47,524 nt of DNA from Candidatus Nealsonbacteria bacterium RIFOXYB1_FULL_40_15 (GCA_001821555.1 MHMM01000004.1:1-47524), one strand, 5' to 3'. Positions 35,916 through 44,684 are shown, numbered from the stretch's first letter. Numbers and translations are program-made. The notes: generated from the sequence alone by a model not told the origin.

Positions 35916-37298
35916 CTATTCCTTGTGAGCATTGTGTTGTTTTCTAACTGTCTCGAGAAGATCCTTAACTTTCTTACTTATTGAAAGCGGAGCCGATCTG
36001 TCCGAATAAATATCTTTATAGAAATCGGGCAGGCTTGCCAACTGATTGGTTGTATAAGTACGAGATTCTTCAAGAGAAGGCACCTTATAGACTTGCTTCC
36101 CTTTTCTAATAACAGGAATTAGCAAAGGATTGCCCAAGCTCTCATCTTCTAACCCAATGATATCTTTTTTAATCTTGCCATTTTTAATTATGCGAAAAAC
36201 CTGTTTTTTGCCAGGTAAGCTTAATTTACCGGGAGAAAACTTTGCCGTATAAGTTATTTCTCCCTTTTTCTCCAGCATGCAAACCTTATATACCGTTTCA
36301 AGAGTCGGAGCATCAGCAGAAGTTATTACTTCGGTTACCACCAAAAAGCTGTCTGCCGGAACGCCCCCTTTTAACATTTTATCTATTTTATATTCATTGA
36401 GATTGCTCGCAACGGATATTTTAACTTTATTAAATCCAGCGGTGTCAAATTTCCTTCTTACCTTTTTGGCAATAGCAGCCAAATTTCCGCTATCTACCGT
36501 TATTCCTCCTAATTCTTTTCCTTGCTGTTTTAATTCTTTGGCAACTTTTATTGCATTTTCAATTCCTTGATCAATGTCATAAGTGTCAATCATCAAGGAG
36601 GCTACGCCCGGAAATTTGTTGGCTATAGTCCTCATTGCTATAATTTCACTTGGAAATGATTTTATATACGCATGATGAGCCACAATAACGGCTAACGATT
36701 TTGTCTTTAATCGTTTTGACATTGCAGCATTTGATACACCCATATTTTCAAAAAAATAACTGTTGCGCCCAGCTCTCCAACCAGCATCTATTCCTTGAGA
36801 TCTGACGAATCCTACACCGATTCTTTTATCTCTTCCTGCTATCCTTACTCTTGCTAATTTTGATAAAAGCATTGTATCAATCGTGGCAAGAGAAATAAGG
36901 ATATCGGTAATTAAATTAGCCTCTACAAGAGGCGCAGTAGTTCTAACCATAGGTTCGCCTGGAAAATAGACAGTTCCCTCCGGCATAGCATAGACATCTC
37001 CGCTAAAAGAAAATTTTCTTAAGTAATCAGCAAAATTAGCACTTATTCTTTTTTCGTCCAATAGATATTTTATTTGTCCTTCGTCATAAGAAAGACCTAT
37101 AAGGTAGTTTATAATAGCTTCTAATCCGCCAGCCAAAAGAAAGTTTCTATGTTTTGGCATGTCTCTGACTAATAAGTCAAAAGTGGCAATCGTGTTATTC
37201 ATTCCCTCGTCATACCAAGAAGAGCACATGCTAAAAATATGCTCCAATGAGTATATGGATAATTCTTTATCGGTTAAGAGTCTTGAGTAATTTTCCAT
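35916..37298 (-). CDS. pncB: Nicotinate phosphoribosyltransferase
   Basis: MPEGTVYFPGEPMVRTTAPLVEANLIT...LMIDTYDIDQGIENAIKVAKEL...GGITVDSGNL. Confidence 0.92.
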   Translation of the reverse strand: MENYSRLLTDKELSIYSLEHIFSMCSSWYDEGMNNTIATFDLLVRDMPKHRNFLLAGGLEAIINYLIGLSYDEGQIKYLLDEKRISANFADYLRKFSFSGDVYAMPEGTVYFPGEPMVRTTAPLVEANLITDILISLATIDTMLLSKLARVRIAGRDKRIGVGFVRSQGIDAGWRAGRNSYFFENMGVSNAAMSKRLKTKSLAVIVAHHAYIKSFPSEIIAMRTIANKFPGVASLMIDTYDIDQGIENAIKVAKELKQQGKELGGITVDSGNLAAIAKKVRRKFDTAGFNKVKISVASNLNEYKIDKMLKGGVPADSFLVVTEVITSADAPTLETVYKVCMLEKKGEITYTAKFSPGKLSLPGKKQVFRIIKNGKIKKDIIGLEDESLGNPLLIPVIRKGKQVYKVPSLEESRTYTTNQLASLPDFYKDIYSDRSAPLSISKKVKDLLETVRKQHNAHKE

Positions 37299-37334
37299 TG
37301 TTTTATTCTAACAAAAATTTATTCTTTTGAGTAT

Positions 37335-37443
37335 ACTAAAACCACCTCCGAACCTTATTTCACATTCAAAAGCATAAGTTTAGTTAAATTTTCTTTCGAG
37401 GCTCCGGGGCATGGAAGGACTCCTCCCGAGGCGGACAGAGGCT
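37335..37443. repeat. ~109-bp imperfect direct repeat, copy 2, upstream of pncB
   Basis: See copy 1. Confidence 0.8.
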
Positions 37444-37667
37444 ATTGATTAGAATTCATCCAAGTGGGCAATGTACACGGACATATGGCGGTTTTGCCTC
37501 GATGGCAGAGAAAAGATACTTGACCCCTTTTATTTATCCGCAATCTTTTTAAGCTCGCAATATCAATTCGTCTTTCGCTAGATTCAATTTTATTGGCTCC
37601 TAAATCAGAATTTTTAACTTTTGAAATTGTTTTGCCGAATTTGATTCATAAATGCAAGAAACGAAAC

Positions 37668-38651
37668 CTAAACTGACGGAACTGCCCGCCCCGCCCTCTC
37701 CGCAGGTTTTCGTTTTTTGGAAATTGAATAAATTGGTATTAAAAATCTTGCGTTAAAATCAATACCCTTTGCGGTTGATGAAATTTCTAATTCCCAATAA
37801 CTCTTATTAAAATTTTTAGACATGTTATTACTCTTGCAATTCTCGGGAATTAAAAAATTTATTTTGACCATTTGGGGTTTTTCCTCTAATATTTCTATAT
37901 TCTTCCGATCATTATAAGTTTGATATACGATAATATCCTGAATATGTTGCCTGCCTCGCTTCACAGATTCGATAGATTCTTCAATAAAACGCAATGTTGC
38001 TATTAATTTATTTCCTTTTTTTATAATTTTTTTGTTAGAAAAATAAACTTCAATTTCTTCTCCTAAAAAATAAGGAAATTTTTTAAATTTTAGATAAGAA
38101 GTGTCATATTTAAATTGTCGGATTAAAAAATAACTAAATCCAATGATAGCAGAACCTAATGCCCAAATAATCACGCCTGAAGCTGCTATTAATATAAACC
38201 ATATTTTTATGTTATTTGTAGCAAAATTGTTAATAAATAAAAAATAGAGGGGCAAAGAAAAAACAGCCGCAAAGCCGAAATATAAAACAATCTTGTATAA
38301 ATTTTTGTAATCATTAAATTCTATACCATCTTGATTCCAGTTATAATCAAACTGCCATGGTTCATAAGGAAATTTTGATTTTCTCTTGTTTCTGTTTTCT
38401 GCTATATATATTTTATAAAATCCTTTTCCTATGAGAAAAAATCCTATCACAGCAAAAATTATAAGAGCGCTAATTACAACTAATGAAGATGATGGATTCT
38501 GATAAGTTGCTTTATTGGTGAACCAAGGGAAAATAAAAATTGTTGGTATAATAAGAGAAATTACGCCAGCGTTAAATGCTTCGCGACTAGACCAACAATC
38601 TCCAATGGGACTATGGTCTTTCAGAATAAGCTTTTCGAGACTTTCTGTCAT
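37668..38651 (-). CDS. Hypothetical membrane protein
   Basis: 327-aa ORF with several TM segments; 4-bp overlap with the upstream gene. Confidence 0.7.
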   Translation of the reverse strand: MTESLEKLILKDHSPIGDCWSSREAFNAGVISLIIPTIFIFPWFTNKATYQNPSSSLVVISALIIFAVIGFFLIGKGFYKIYIAENRNKRKSKFPYEPWQFDYNWNQDGIEFNDYKNLYKIVLYFGFAAVFSLPLYFLFINNFATNNIKIWFILIAASGVIIWALGSAIIGFSYFLIRQFKYDTSYLKFKKFPYFLGEEIEVYFSNKKIIKKGNKLIATLRFIEESIESVKRGRQHIQDIIVYQTYNDRKNIEILEEKPQMVKINFLIPENCKSNNMSKNFNKSYWELEISSTAKGIDFNARFLIPIYSISKKRKPAERAGRAVPSV

Positions 38652-39310
38652 TTTGGCATTCTATTCGCAGGCCAATCATTAAACCACCAATTAAAATCTA
38701 AATTAACAATTGGCTTGCCACTTTCGTCAAAATAACTGTTTGAAATAAGCCAAACCTCATGATCTATTTTCCATTCTCCGCTCTCCCTTATCATTCCTAT
38801 GCCACCCTTATAATTATTGACTGTTTTTGAGGTTACTAACAATATAGCTCTATTGCCACGGATTTCTTGCTCAACATTTGTGATATCACTCAAAGATTGA
38901 TTCATTTTTTTACCTAATAGAAATATCGTTTCTACTTGATTGGAAGGCGTTTCTCTAATCTGTTGCTGATTTTGTTCATAATCTTTAATTGCATATAAAG
39001 AACCATATTTAAGAACAATCGGTTTGTAATCGGCAGAAATTTTCATTTTTTCATATTCACTTTTGTATTCTAAGTACATATCTTTTGGGCTCAACGAGGT
39101 AGACACAATAGTGGGCATGCTAACATCTTCCTTTCCGATATCTTCTTTTGTGGATAAATTTTTATCAGATGTATTCACCGTTTCGGTTGCATTAAAAACA
39201 TCCTTTTCAAACGAGCTTTTGTTTTTAACACTGACTATGACAATTCCAATAATAGCGACCAATGCCAAGGAAATCCCTACTACTAATAATATTTTGTTAA
39301 TTTTTTTCAT
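38648..39310 (-). CDS. Hypothetical membrane-anchored protein
   Basis: MKKINKILLVVGISLALVAIIGIVIVSVK N-terminal anchor; start at 39310 preferred. Confidence 0.7.
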   Translation of the reverse strand: MKKINKILLVVGISLALVAIIGIVIVSVKNKSSFEKDVFNATETVNTSDKNLSTKEDIGKEDVSMPTIVSTSLSPKDMYLEYKSEYEKMKISADYKPIVLKYGSLYAIKDYEQNQQQIRETPSNQVETIFLLGKKMNQSLSDITNVEQEIRGNRAILLVTSKTVNNYKGGIGMIRESGEWKIDHEVWLISNSYFDESGKPIVNLDFNWWFNDWPANRMPK

Positions 39311-39571
39311 AAATTTAATTATCTGATAATTCAATTTAAAAAAGGGGGCAAGTACTTTTTCTAATTCTAACACAAAACTGTCCAAATGGGCAGTTTTTGA
39401 CGTCTCTCGGTCGGGTTAGGGGCGCTCAAGGTTGCTGACCATCGTAGACAACGTTAGAACTATAATTCAGCAACAGAATGAGTATATTTATATCTTAGAC
39501 CTGAACCCCAAAACAATCAATGTATAGTATTTACCCTACCTCGCCGTTCACTATTTTAATTTGACAATCTA

Positions 39572-39600
39572 TTGACTTTTATTTTGTAATATGATATCAT
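39572..39600 (+). promoter_or_regulatory. Putative promoter TTGACT-N17-TATCAT
   Basis: -35 39572-39577, -10 39595-39600. Confidence 0.6.
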
Positions 39601-39655
39601 TGCCATTATAAGTCGTTGCACATTGACATCAACCCACACTGATAGGAGGTGCTTA

Positions 39656-39910
39656 ATGGCACAGAAAGCGACAACACAAAAGTATATGTACGGAAGCGAA
39701 AGCTTCCCCATCCTCTATGAAGATGACAAAATTCGGATTTACAAAAATCCGAGCAACAAAGTCTTCGTTGAGGACAAGGCGTCGGAAACAACGATTCGGT
39801 TGAGTTCTTATCCTCATCACGCTGGCGGACTTCAGTTCACCACCGATGGTCTGGTTGAGCCAATCCGAATCACCAACACAATTGGATGGTGCATCACTCG
39901 CAGACGGTAA
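39656..39910 (+). CDS. Hypothetical small protein (84 aa)
   Basis: SD ATAGGAGGTGCTTA-ATG; MAQKATTQKYMYGSESFPILYEDDK... Confidence 0.7.
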   Translation: MAQKATTQKYMYGSESFPILYEDDKIRIYKNPSNKVFVEDKASETTIRLSSYPHHAGGLQFTTDGLVEPIRITNTIGWCITRRR

Positions 39911-39940
39911 GTTCAACCCCTAACCAAAAGGAGAATCCTT

Positions 39941-40306
39941 ATGGATAAGCTGGAGGCAATCCGTTTGATTGCGTATGCAGACGATGTCGTTGACTCCTCC
40001 AAACTTGCTGGCATTCGGCAAGTTTTGGAAGAAGACGAGGGTTCTGCAAGAGCGATTGCCATCGCCTATTCCAAGCCACGGACTCAAGCCATCAGAGAAA
40101 CGAAAGGCAAGAAAATGAAATGCAAAGAGGAAGGTTGCGGTGGCGAGGTGGATATGAACAAACCCGTTTCTCTGCAAGTGGGTTGCAGGGCGAGCAGAAA
40201 TGCTTACCCCTGCAAGAAGTGCAACAGATTGCACTTCGGAGACGGCTCGCTCGTGTTCACCAGAGGTCAACAGAAGGCATTCTACGAGGGTGGCAGCGTG
40301 AAGTAG
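39941..40306 (+). CDS. Hypothetical protein with four-Cys zinc-ribbon-like C-terminus
   Basis: SD AAAAGGAGAATCCTT-ATG; KCKEEGCGGEVDMNKPVSLQVGCRASRNAYPCKKCNRLHF. Confidence 0.72.
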   Translation: MDKLEAIRLIAYADDVVDSSKLAGIRQVLEEDEGSARAIAIAYSKPRTQAIRETKGKKMKCKEEGCGGEVDMNKPVSLQVGCRASRNAYPCKKCNRLHFGDGSLVFTRGQQKAFYEGGSVK

Positions 40307-40327
40307 CCCTCAAAAAATGCTCAAAAC

Positions 40328-40374
40328 AAAAAGCCCCTGAAAGCTACTCGTAGCTGACAGGGGTTTTCTTTTTA
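40328..40374 (+). terminator. Rho-independent terminator
   Basis: AAAGCCCCTG...CAGGGGTTTTCTTTTT with inner AGCTAC/GTAGCT stem. Confidence 0.85.
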
Positions 40375-40499
40375 CTCAATTCTACCCTACTCCACTACTC
40401 ACTATATCTTTTTGATTTCTTCTAACAATTCTTGCTGGCGTTTTTGGAGCGAAGCGTCAAAAATTATCCTATATTCAAAATCCTTATTGACCCGCTGAA

Positions 40500-40641
40500 G
40501 AAAGTGATAGACCCTCGGGGTCTAACATCTAACATCCCAATATTTATTGGGTTTATAATTAAAATCTATAGAAAGTGATAGACCCTCGGGGTCTAACATC
40601 TAACATCCCAATATTTATTGGGTTTATAATTAAAATCTATA
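40500..40641. repeat. Exact tandem duplication, 2 x 71 bp, each unit with two hairpins
   Basis: gaaagtgatagaccctcggggtctaacatctaacatcccaatatttattgggtttataattaaaatctata repeated at 40500 and 40571. Confidence 0.97.
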
Positions 40642-40673
40642 GAGAGAAAATTTAAAATTCGAATCTTACACTG

Positions 40674-40744
40674 CTCCGGGGCCTGGAATCGAACCAAGAT
40701 TAATGGCTTCAAAGGCCACTGTCCTACCGTTAGACGACCCCGGA
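40674..40744 (-). tRNA. tRNA-Gln (anticodon TTG)
   Basis: TCCGGGG TC GTCTAACGGTAGGAC A GTGGC CTTTGAA GCCAT ...GGTTCGATTCC... CCCCGGA, discriminator G, CCA not encoded. Confidence 0.92.
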
Positions 40745-40748
40745 ATGT

Positions 40749-40997
40749 TTATTTTTCAATTTCTCTAATTATTCTTTCTTTTTCAATTCTTTTTTCTTTT
40801 ATTTTCCTCTCGTAAGCTCTTGCATTTTTTTCTGAATTAAACTTCTTTAAAAATACTAATTTCAAAGGAACATGACATTTAGTAGAAATAACTTGTTTTT
40901 TATTATGCTCCTTTAAACGCTCTTCAATCCTATTGGTGCTTCCTACATAGTACCATCGACATTTTGAACTTTTAAGAATATATACATGCCAAAGCAT
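40749..40997 (-). CDS. GIY-YIG endonuclease-domain protein
   Basis: MLWHVYILKSSKCRWYYVGSTNRIEERLKEHNKKQVISTKCHVPLKLVFLKKFNSEKNARAYERKIKEKR; start at 40997 (upstream part of the ORF reads through the tRNA remnant). Confidence 0.88.
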   Translation of the reverse strand: MLWHVYILKSSKCRWYYVGSTNRIEERLKEHNKKQVISTKCHVPLKLVFLKKFNSEKNARAYERKIKEKRIEKERIIREIEK

Positions 40998-41014
40998 AAT
41001 AGAATAGATATTCT

Positions 41015-41063
41015 CCACTGTCCTACCGTTAGACCTGCCTGCGCAGGCAGGCGACCCCCGGAA
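41015..41063 (-). pseudogene. 5' fragment of tRNA-Gln interrupted by an 18-bp palindrome
   Basis: Minus: TTCCGGGGGTCG-[CCTGCCTGCGCAGGCAGG]-TCTAACGGTAGGACAGTGG vs intact TCCGGGGTCG-TCTAACGGTAGGACAGTGG. Confidence 0.88.
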
Positions 41064-41073
41064 CAAATTTATT

Positions 41074-42168
41074 CTACTGATTTTCTTTCAGAAAGTCAAC
41101 AATGGCCAATTCCAAAGGAAGCTGGGGAATTGAAGAATACTTCATCCTGTTTTCAGCATCCATAAACAAACCCAATGCTTTCTGAAGTCCTCCATATCCT
41201 AGAATTTCGGCTTGATTTTTCATTGTTTCTTTTTCTTCTTTTGAAAATCCTGAAACAACTTCAGGATTAATGCTTAAGATAAGAACATGCCTTAAATAGG
41301 AAACAAGCGTCTTAGAAAGCTCCATGGGATCATACCCTTTTTCTAAGCTCTGCTCTAAGAATTCAAACGCTCCTTTTATATCCCTCTTTGAGAGAAACCA
41401 GGAAAATTCAGACGCCCATGCGGTGTCAGCCAATCCGAGCATCTCCTTTATACTGTCTTTTGTAATATCTGCTTTCCCTGAAAAAGTAAGAACCTGATCC
41501 AAAAGACTTTCTGCGTCTCTGACCGCTCCTTCCGAATGCAGGGCTATAAGCTCAAGGGCGGGCTTTTCTATTTTAGCTCCCTCTTTTTTTGAAATATGTT
41601 CCAATCTCTTGAGTATTTCCTGAAATTCAAGTCTCCTAAAATCAAATCTTTGGCATCTTGAAATTATAGTAGGCGCCATTTTATGGATTTCGGTAGTAGC
41701 AAGAATAAAAACTGCGTGGGAAGGAGGCTCTTCTAAAGTCTTCAAAAGCGCATTCACGGCTTCTTTTGTAAGCATATGGCATTCGTCTATGACAAACACC
41801 TTGTATTTTTCTTTATTGGGAGAGAATCTTATACCCTCTTTAAGCTCTCTCACCTCGTCTATGCCTCTATGGGAAGCAGCGTCTATTTCTATAAGGTCTA
41901 GAGATCTGCCGTCTTTAACCTCAAGACAAGAGGAACACTTGTTGCAGGGTTCTGACTCCCCTTCTTTTCTGTTTCTGCAGTTTAGAGCTTTTGCCAAAAG
42001 TCTAGCAGTGGTGGTCTTTCCTGATCCCCTGGGACCTGAAAAAATATATGCATGAGATGCGTTATTTGAGGAAAGGGCATTCTTTAAAGTCTGTATTATA
42101 TGCTCCTGCCCTATAATCTCTGAAAAAGACTGTGGCCTGTATTTTCTATACAATGCTAGATTATCCAT
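41074..42168 (-). CDS. dnaX: DNA polymerase III subunit gamma/tau (short)
   Basis: YRKYRPQSFSEIIGQEHIIQTLKNAL, FSGPRGSGKTTTARLLAKALNC, CNKCSSC zinc module, VFVIDECHMLTKEAVNALLKTLEEPP. Confidence 0.94.
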   Translation of the reverse strand: MDNLALYRKYRPQSFSEIIGQEHIIQTLKNALSSNNASHAYIFSGPRGSGKTTTARLLAKALNCRNRKEGESEPCNKCSSCLEVKDGRSLDLIEIDAASHRGIDEVRELKEGIRFSPNKEKYKVFVIDECHMLTKEAVNALLKTLEEPPSHAVFILATTEIHKMAPTIISRCQRFDFRRLEFQEILKRLEHISKKEGAKIEKPALELIALHSEGAVRDAESLLDQVLTFSGKADITKDSIKEMLGLADTAWASEFSWFLSKRDIKGAFEFLEQSLEKGYDPMELSKTLVSYLRHVLILSINPEVVSGFSKEEKETMKNQAEILGYGGLQKALGLFMDAENRMKYSSIPQLPLELAIVDFLKENQ

Positions 42169-42614
42169 AATCCTAGTGTGGTTAGAAATAAAACAATTAT
42201 ACCCGAGATGAAAACTCCTAAAGAAATAAGCGGGAAAGCTCTTTTAAACGGAATATTAAAAAGAAAGGCGGCTATGGCCCCTGTCCAAGCCCCCGTAAAA
42301 GGAAGAGGAATGGCAACAAAACCCACCAAAGTTGCCTCCCCCGCTCTTTCAATTTTTGAACCGCTCTTCTTCCTTGTTCTTTCAAACACCCAATCAAAGC
42401 CCTTTTTCATTATGGCCGATCTTCCAGAAAGATATTTAGAAGCAGGGCCCAAAAAAAGAAGAATTAAAACCACAGGAACAATATTTCCCAGAAAGGAAAT
42501 AAAAAAAGCTGTTTGCCAGTCAAGATTATAGATAGTGATTGCAGTGGGAAGAGACAGCCTCAATTCGCCCACCGGAACCATTGCAAGAAAAAATACCTTT
42601 AAGATAGAATCCAT
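42156..42614 (-). CDS. Small multidrug export family protein (COG2426-like)
   Basis: VPVGELRLSLPTAI...GFVAIPLPFTGAWTGAIAAFLF. Confidence 0.82.
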   Translation of the reverse strand: MDSILKVFFLAMVPVGELRLSLPTAITIYNLDWQTAFFISFLGNIVPVVLILLFLGPASKYLSGRSAIMKKGFDWVFERTRKKSGSKIERAGEATLVGFVAIPLPFTGAWTGAIAAFLFNIPFKRAFPLISLGVFISGIIVLFLTTLGLWII

Positions 42615-42660
42615 GATTTCATAATATATTATCCTTATGCCAAAATCAAACCTTAAAAAA

Positions 42661-42725
42661 ATAGGCCTGGCCTATCGCCAAAACCATGAGAAACCATGAG
42701 CCTGGCTCATATGAGCCTGGCTCAT
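42661..42725. repeat. Three 15-nt odd palindromes sharing a GCCTGGC core
   Basis: ATAGGCCTGGCCTAT 42661-42675; ATGAGCCTGGCTCAT 42696-42710 and 42711-42725 (tandem). Confidence 0.9.
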
Positions 42726-42750
42726 TTTAACTGGCTGATTTAAATAAAGA

Positions 42751-42780
42751 AGCTCCTGCAAACATTTGTTTGCAGGAGCT
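42751..42780. terminator. Terminator hairpin
   Basis: AGCTCCTGCAAACA-TT-TGTTTGCAGGAGCT, followed on the minus strand by TCTTTATTT. Confidence 0.8.
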
Positions 42781-42838
42781 AAGCGGAGATTACCGATCAC
42801 AGCGTCCGAGAAGGGAATCCCTGATCGGGACGCTGGAG

Positions 42839-42913
42839 TCACCGTCGCCAGGCTTCCATCAAGGCGACAAGTGTGACCACGCCCAGAGCAAAGAGACAGA
42901 TTTCCACCATCAT
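42839..42913 (-). CDS. 24-aa putative membrane peptide
   Basis: MMVEICLFALGVVTLVALMEAWRR*; starts 4 nt after the stop of 42917..43153; SD GGAAGG upstream. Confidence 0.5.
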   Translation of the reverse strand: MMVEICLFALGVVTLVALMEAWRR

Positions 42914-42916
42914 GAC

Positions 42917-43153
42917 TCAATCCCTTCCAAAGTGGTTACACAAAAACTTATTCAGTCTGCGACGGCATGTGGGACAATCGTTTGCTCCTTCATTAATCAA
43001 GCTTTTCCTCACCTCGTCAAATTTGTCCCACCCCCGAAGAACTTTCACAGTCAAATGCTTATGCCTGAAGCCCCTATGGGCAACCCAAACAATCAAAGCG
43101 ACCAAGAGCGGCAGAAGAACTACGGTATTTTTTGAGAATATGGCTAACAGCAT
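42917..43153 (-). CDS. Small membrane protein with CxxC (78 aa)
   Basis: SD GAAAGGAAGCGCG-ATG; N-terminal TM MLLAIFSKNTVVLLPLLVALIVWVA, CPTC motif. Confidence 0.68.
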   Translation of the reverse strand: MLLAIFSKNTVVLLPLLVALIVWVAHRGFRHKHLTVKVLRGWDKFDEVRKSLINEGANDCPTCRRRLNKFLCNHFGRD

Positions 43154-43202
43154 CGCGCTTCCTTTCGGTTGAGTTAAATCAGAGATAAGAAGAACTGGTT
43201 AA

Positions 43203-43231
43203 AGAATATAACAAGATGTTGATTGTGTCAA
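43203..43231 (-). promoter_or_regulatory. Promoter TTGACA-N17-TATTCT
   Basis: -35 43226-43231, -10 43203-43208 (minus). Confidence 0.7.
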
Positions 43232-43268
43232 TAGTGATTTTCTTTTCTGCTTTATGTATTATAGAGTA

Positions 43269-44636
43269 ATGATCAAACTCTATAACACTCTCTCAAAGAA
43301 GAAACAGGTTTTTAGGCCACTGAAAGATAAGGAGGTCAGATTTTATTCCTGCGGCCCAACCGTATACAACTATGCCCACATAGGAAATCTTAGAACTTAC
43401 ATCTTTAATGACATACTTAAAAGAGTTTTGAGATATAACGGACTAAAAGTAAAGCATGTGATGAATCTGACTGATGTAGGACATCTCACCTCTGACGCAG
43501 ATACTGGAGAAGACAAACTTGAGAAAGCAGCTGAAAGAGAACAGAAAACAGCGTGGCAGATAGCAGAATTCTATACCGAATCTTTCAAAAAAGACCTAAA
43601 GAAGCTGAATATAGAAGAGCCGGATATCTGGGCCAAGGCGACAGACCATATTGAAGAGCAAATAAAGGTTATAAAAATACTGGAGAGAAAGGGCTTTACA
43701 TATAGAATAGAAGACGGCATTTACTTTGACTCATCCAAAATAAAAGATTACGGCAAATTAGAGGGAAAAAAGAAAAAGAACATCATGGCCGGAGCAAGAG
43801 TGGAAATGGCCGAAGGGAAGAAGAACCCTCAAGATTTCGCCCTTTGGAAATTCAGCCCCAAAGATAAAAAAAGGCAGATGGAATGGAACTCCCCCTGGGG
43901 CATCGGTTTTCCCGGATGGCACACCGAGTGCGTCGCCATGAGCAAAAAGCACCTGGGAGTTCCGTTTGATATTCACACCGGAGGGATAGATCATATTGCC
44001 GTTCATCATACAAATGAAATTGCCCAAACGGAAGCTGCTTTTGAAAAAGATTTGGCAATGCTGTGGCTACACGGAGAATTCCTGGATCTCAAAAAAGAGA
44101 AAATGGCAAAATCAGAAGGCAATGTTATTCTGTTGGGAGACATAATCAGAAAAGGATTCGATCCCCTGTCTTTCAGATACTTGTGCCTGACTGCCCACTA
44201 CAGATCAAAGCTTACCTTCTCCTGGAAAGCCCTGGAATCTGCCCAGAAATCCCTGGAAAATTTAAGAGAAAGAATCTTCGGCCTTAAAGACAAGGGAGAA
44301 GAAAAAAAGAAAGAATTCCTAAAATATATAAATGATGACCTGGATATGCCAAAAGCATTGGCTTTTGTATGGAAGATTGTAAAAGAAGAGAAGGCAACGC
44401 AGGAACTGCTTTTTGATTTTGACAGAGTTTTTGGGCTCGGCCTGAATAAAATCAAAGAAGTAGAAATTCCGGAAGAGATTATTGAAATGGTAAAACAAAG
44501 AGAAAAATTCAGAAAAAAAAGCGAATGGGAAAAAGCTGATTTAATAAGAAAAGAAATTGAAAGAAAAGGCTACGCCGTTGAAGACACGGCGAAGGGCTCT
44601 TCTGTCATAAAAAAAATAAGCCCCCGAGCCGTGTAG
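43269..44636 (+). CDS. cysS: Cysteinyl-tRNA synthetase
   Basis: [64 protein letters not shown]. Confidence 0.95.
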   Translation: MIKLYNTLSKKKQVFRPLKDKEVRFYSCGPTVYNYAHIGNLRTYIFNDILKRVLRYNGLKVKHVMNLTDVGHLTSDADTGEDKLEKAAEREQKTAWQIAEFYTESFKKDLKKLNIEEPDIWAKATDHIEEQIKVIKILERKGFTYRIEDGIYFDSSKIKDYGKLEGKKKKNIMAGARVEMAEGKKNPQDFALWKFSPKDKKRQMEWNSPWGIGFPGWHTECVAMSKKHLGVPFDIHTGGIDHIAVHHTNEIAQTEAAFEKDLAMLWLHGEFLDLKKEKMAKSEGNVILLGDIIRKGFDPLSFRYLCLTAHYRSKLTFSWKALESAQKSLENLRERIFGLKDKGEEKKKEFLKYINDDLDMPKALAFVWKIVKEEKATQELLFDFDRVFGLGLNKIKEVEIPEEIIEMVKQREKFRKKSEWEKADLIRKEIERKGYAVEDTAKGSSVIKKISPRAV

Positions 44637-44652
44637 AAACAGCTACGGGGGC
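44608..44652 (-). terminator. Terminator for 44685..44882, overlapping the cysS 3' end
   Basis: Minus: GCCCCCG...CGGGGGC-TTATTTTTTTT. Confidence 0.8.
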
Positions 44653-44684
44653 CGGAGGCGGACTTAGTAGTCCGGGTTTAGGGC

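Noticed and set aside
40120-40353. 77-aa plus-strand ORF overlapping 39941..40306
   Set aside because: Out-of-frame shadow of the better supported Cys4 protein ORF, extends into the terminator.
40500-40641. Possible mini CRISPR array
   Set aside because: Only two contiguous 71-bp copies with no spacers and no cas genes nearby; it is a tandem duplication.
41000-41066. N-terminal extension of the GIY-YIG ORF (MFRGSPACAGRSNGRTVENIYSI)
   Set aside because: Translated from the tRNA remnant and palindrome; the true start is likely MLWHVYILK at 40997.
42672-42920. 82-aa ORF ending MSQAHMSQAHGFSWFWR
   Set aside because: Runs through a terminator hairpin and palindromes; the 78-aa and 24-aa frames have better SD and coupling.
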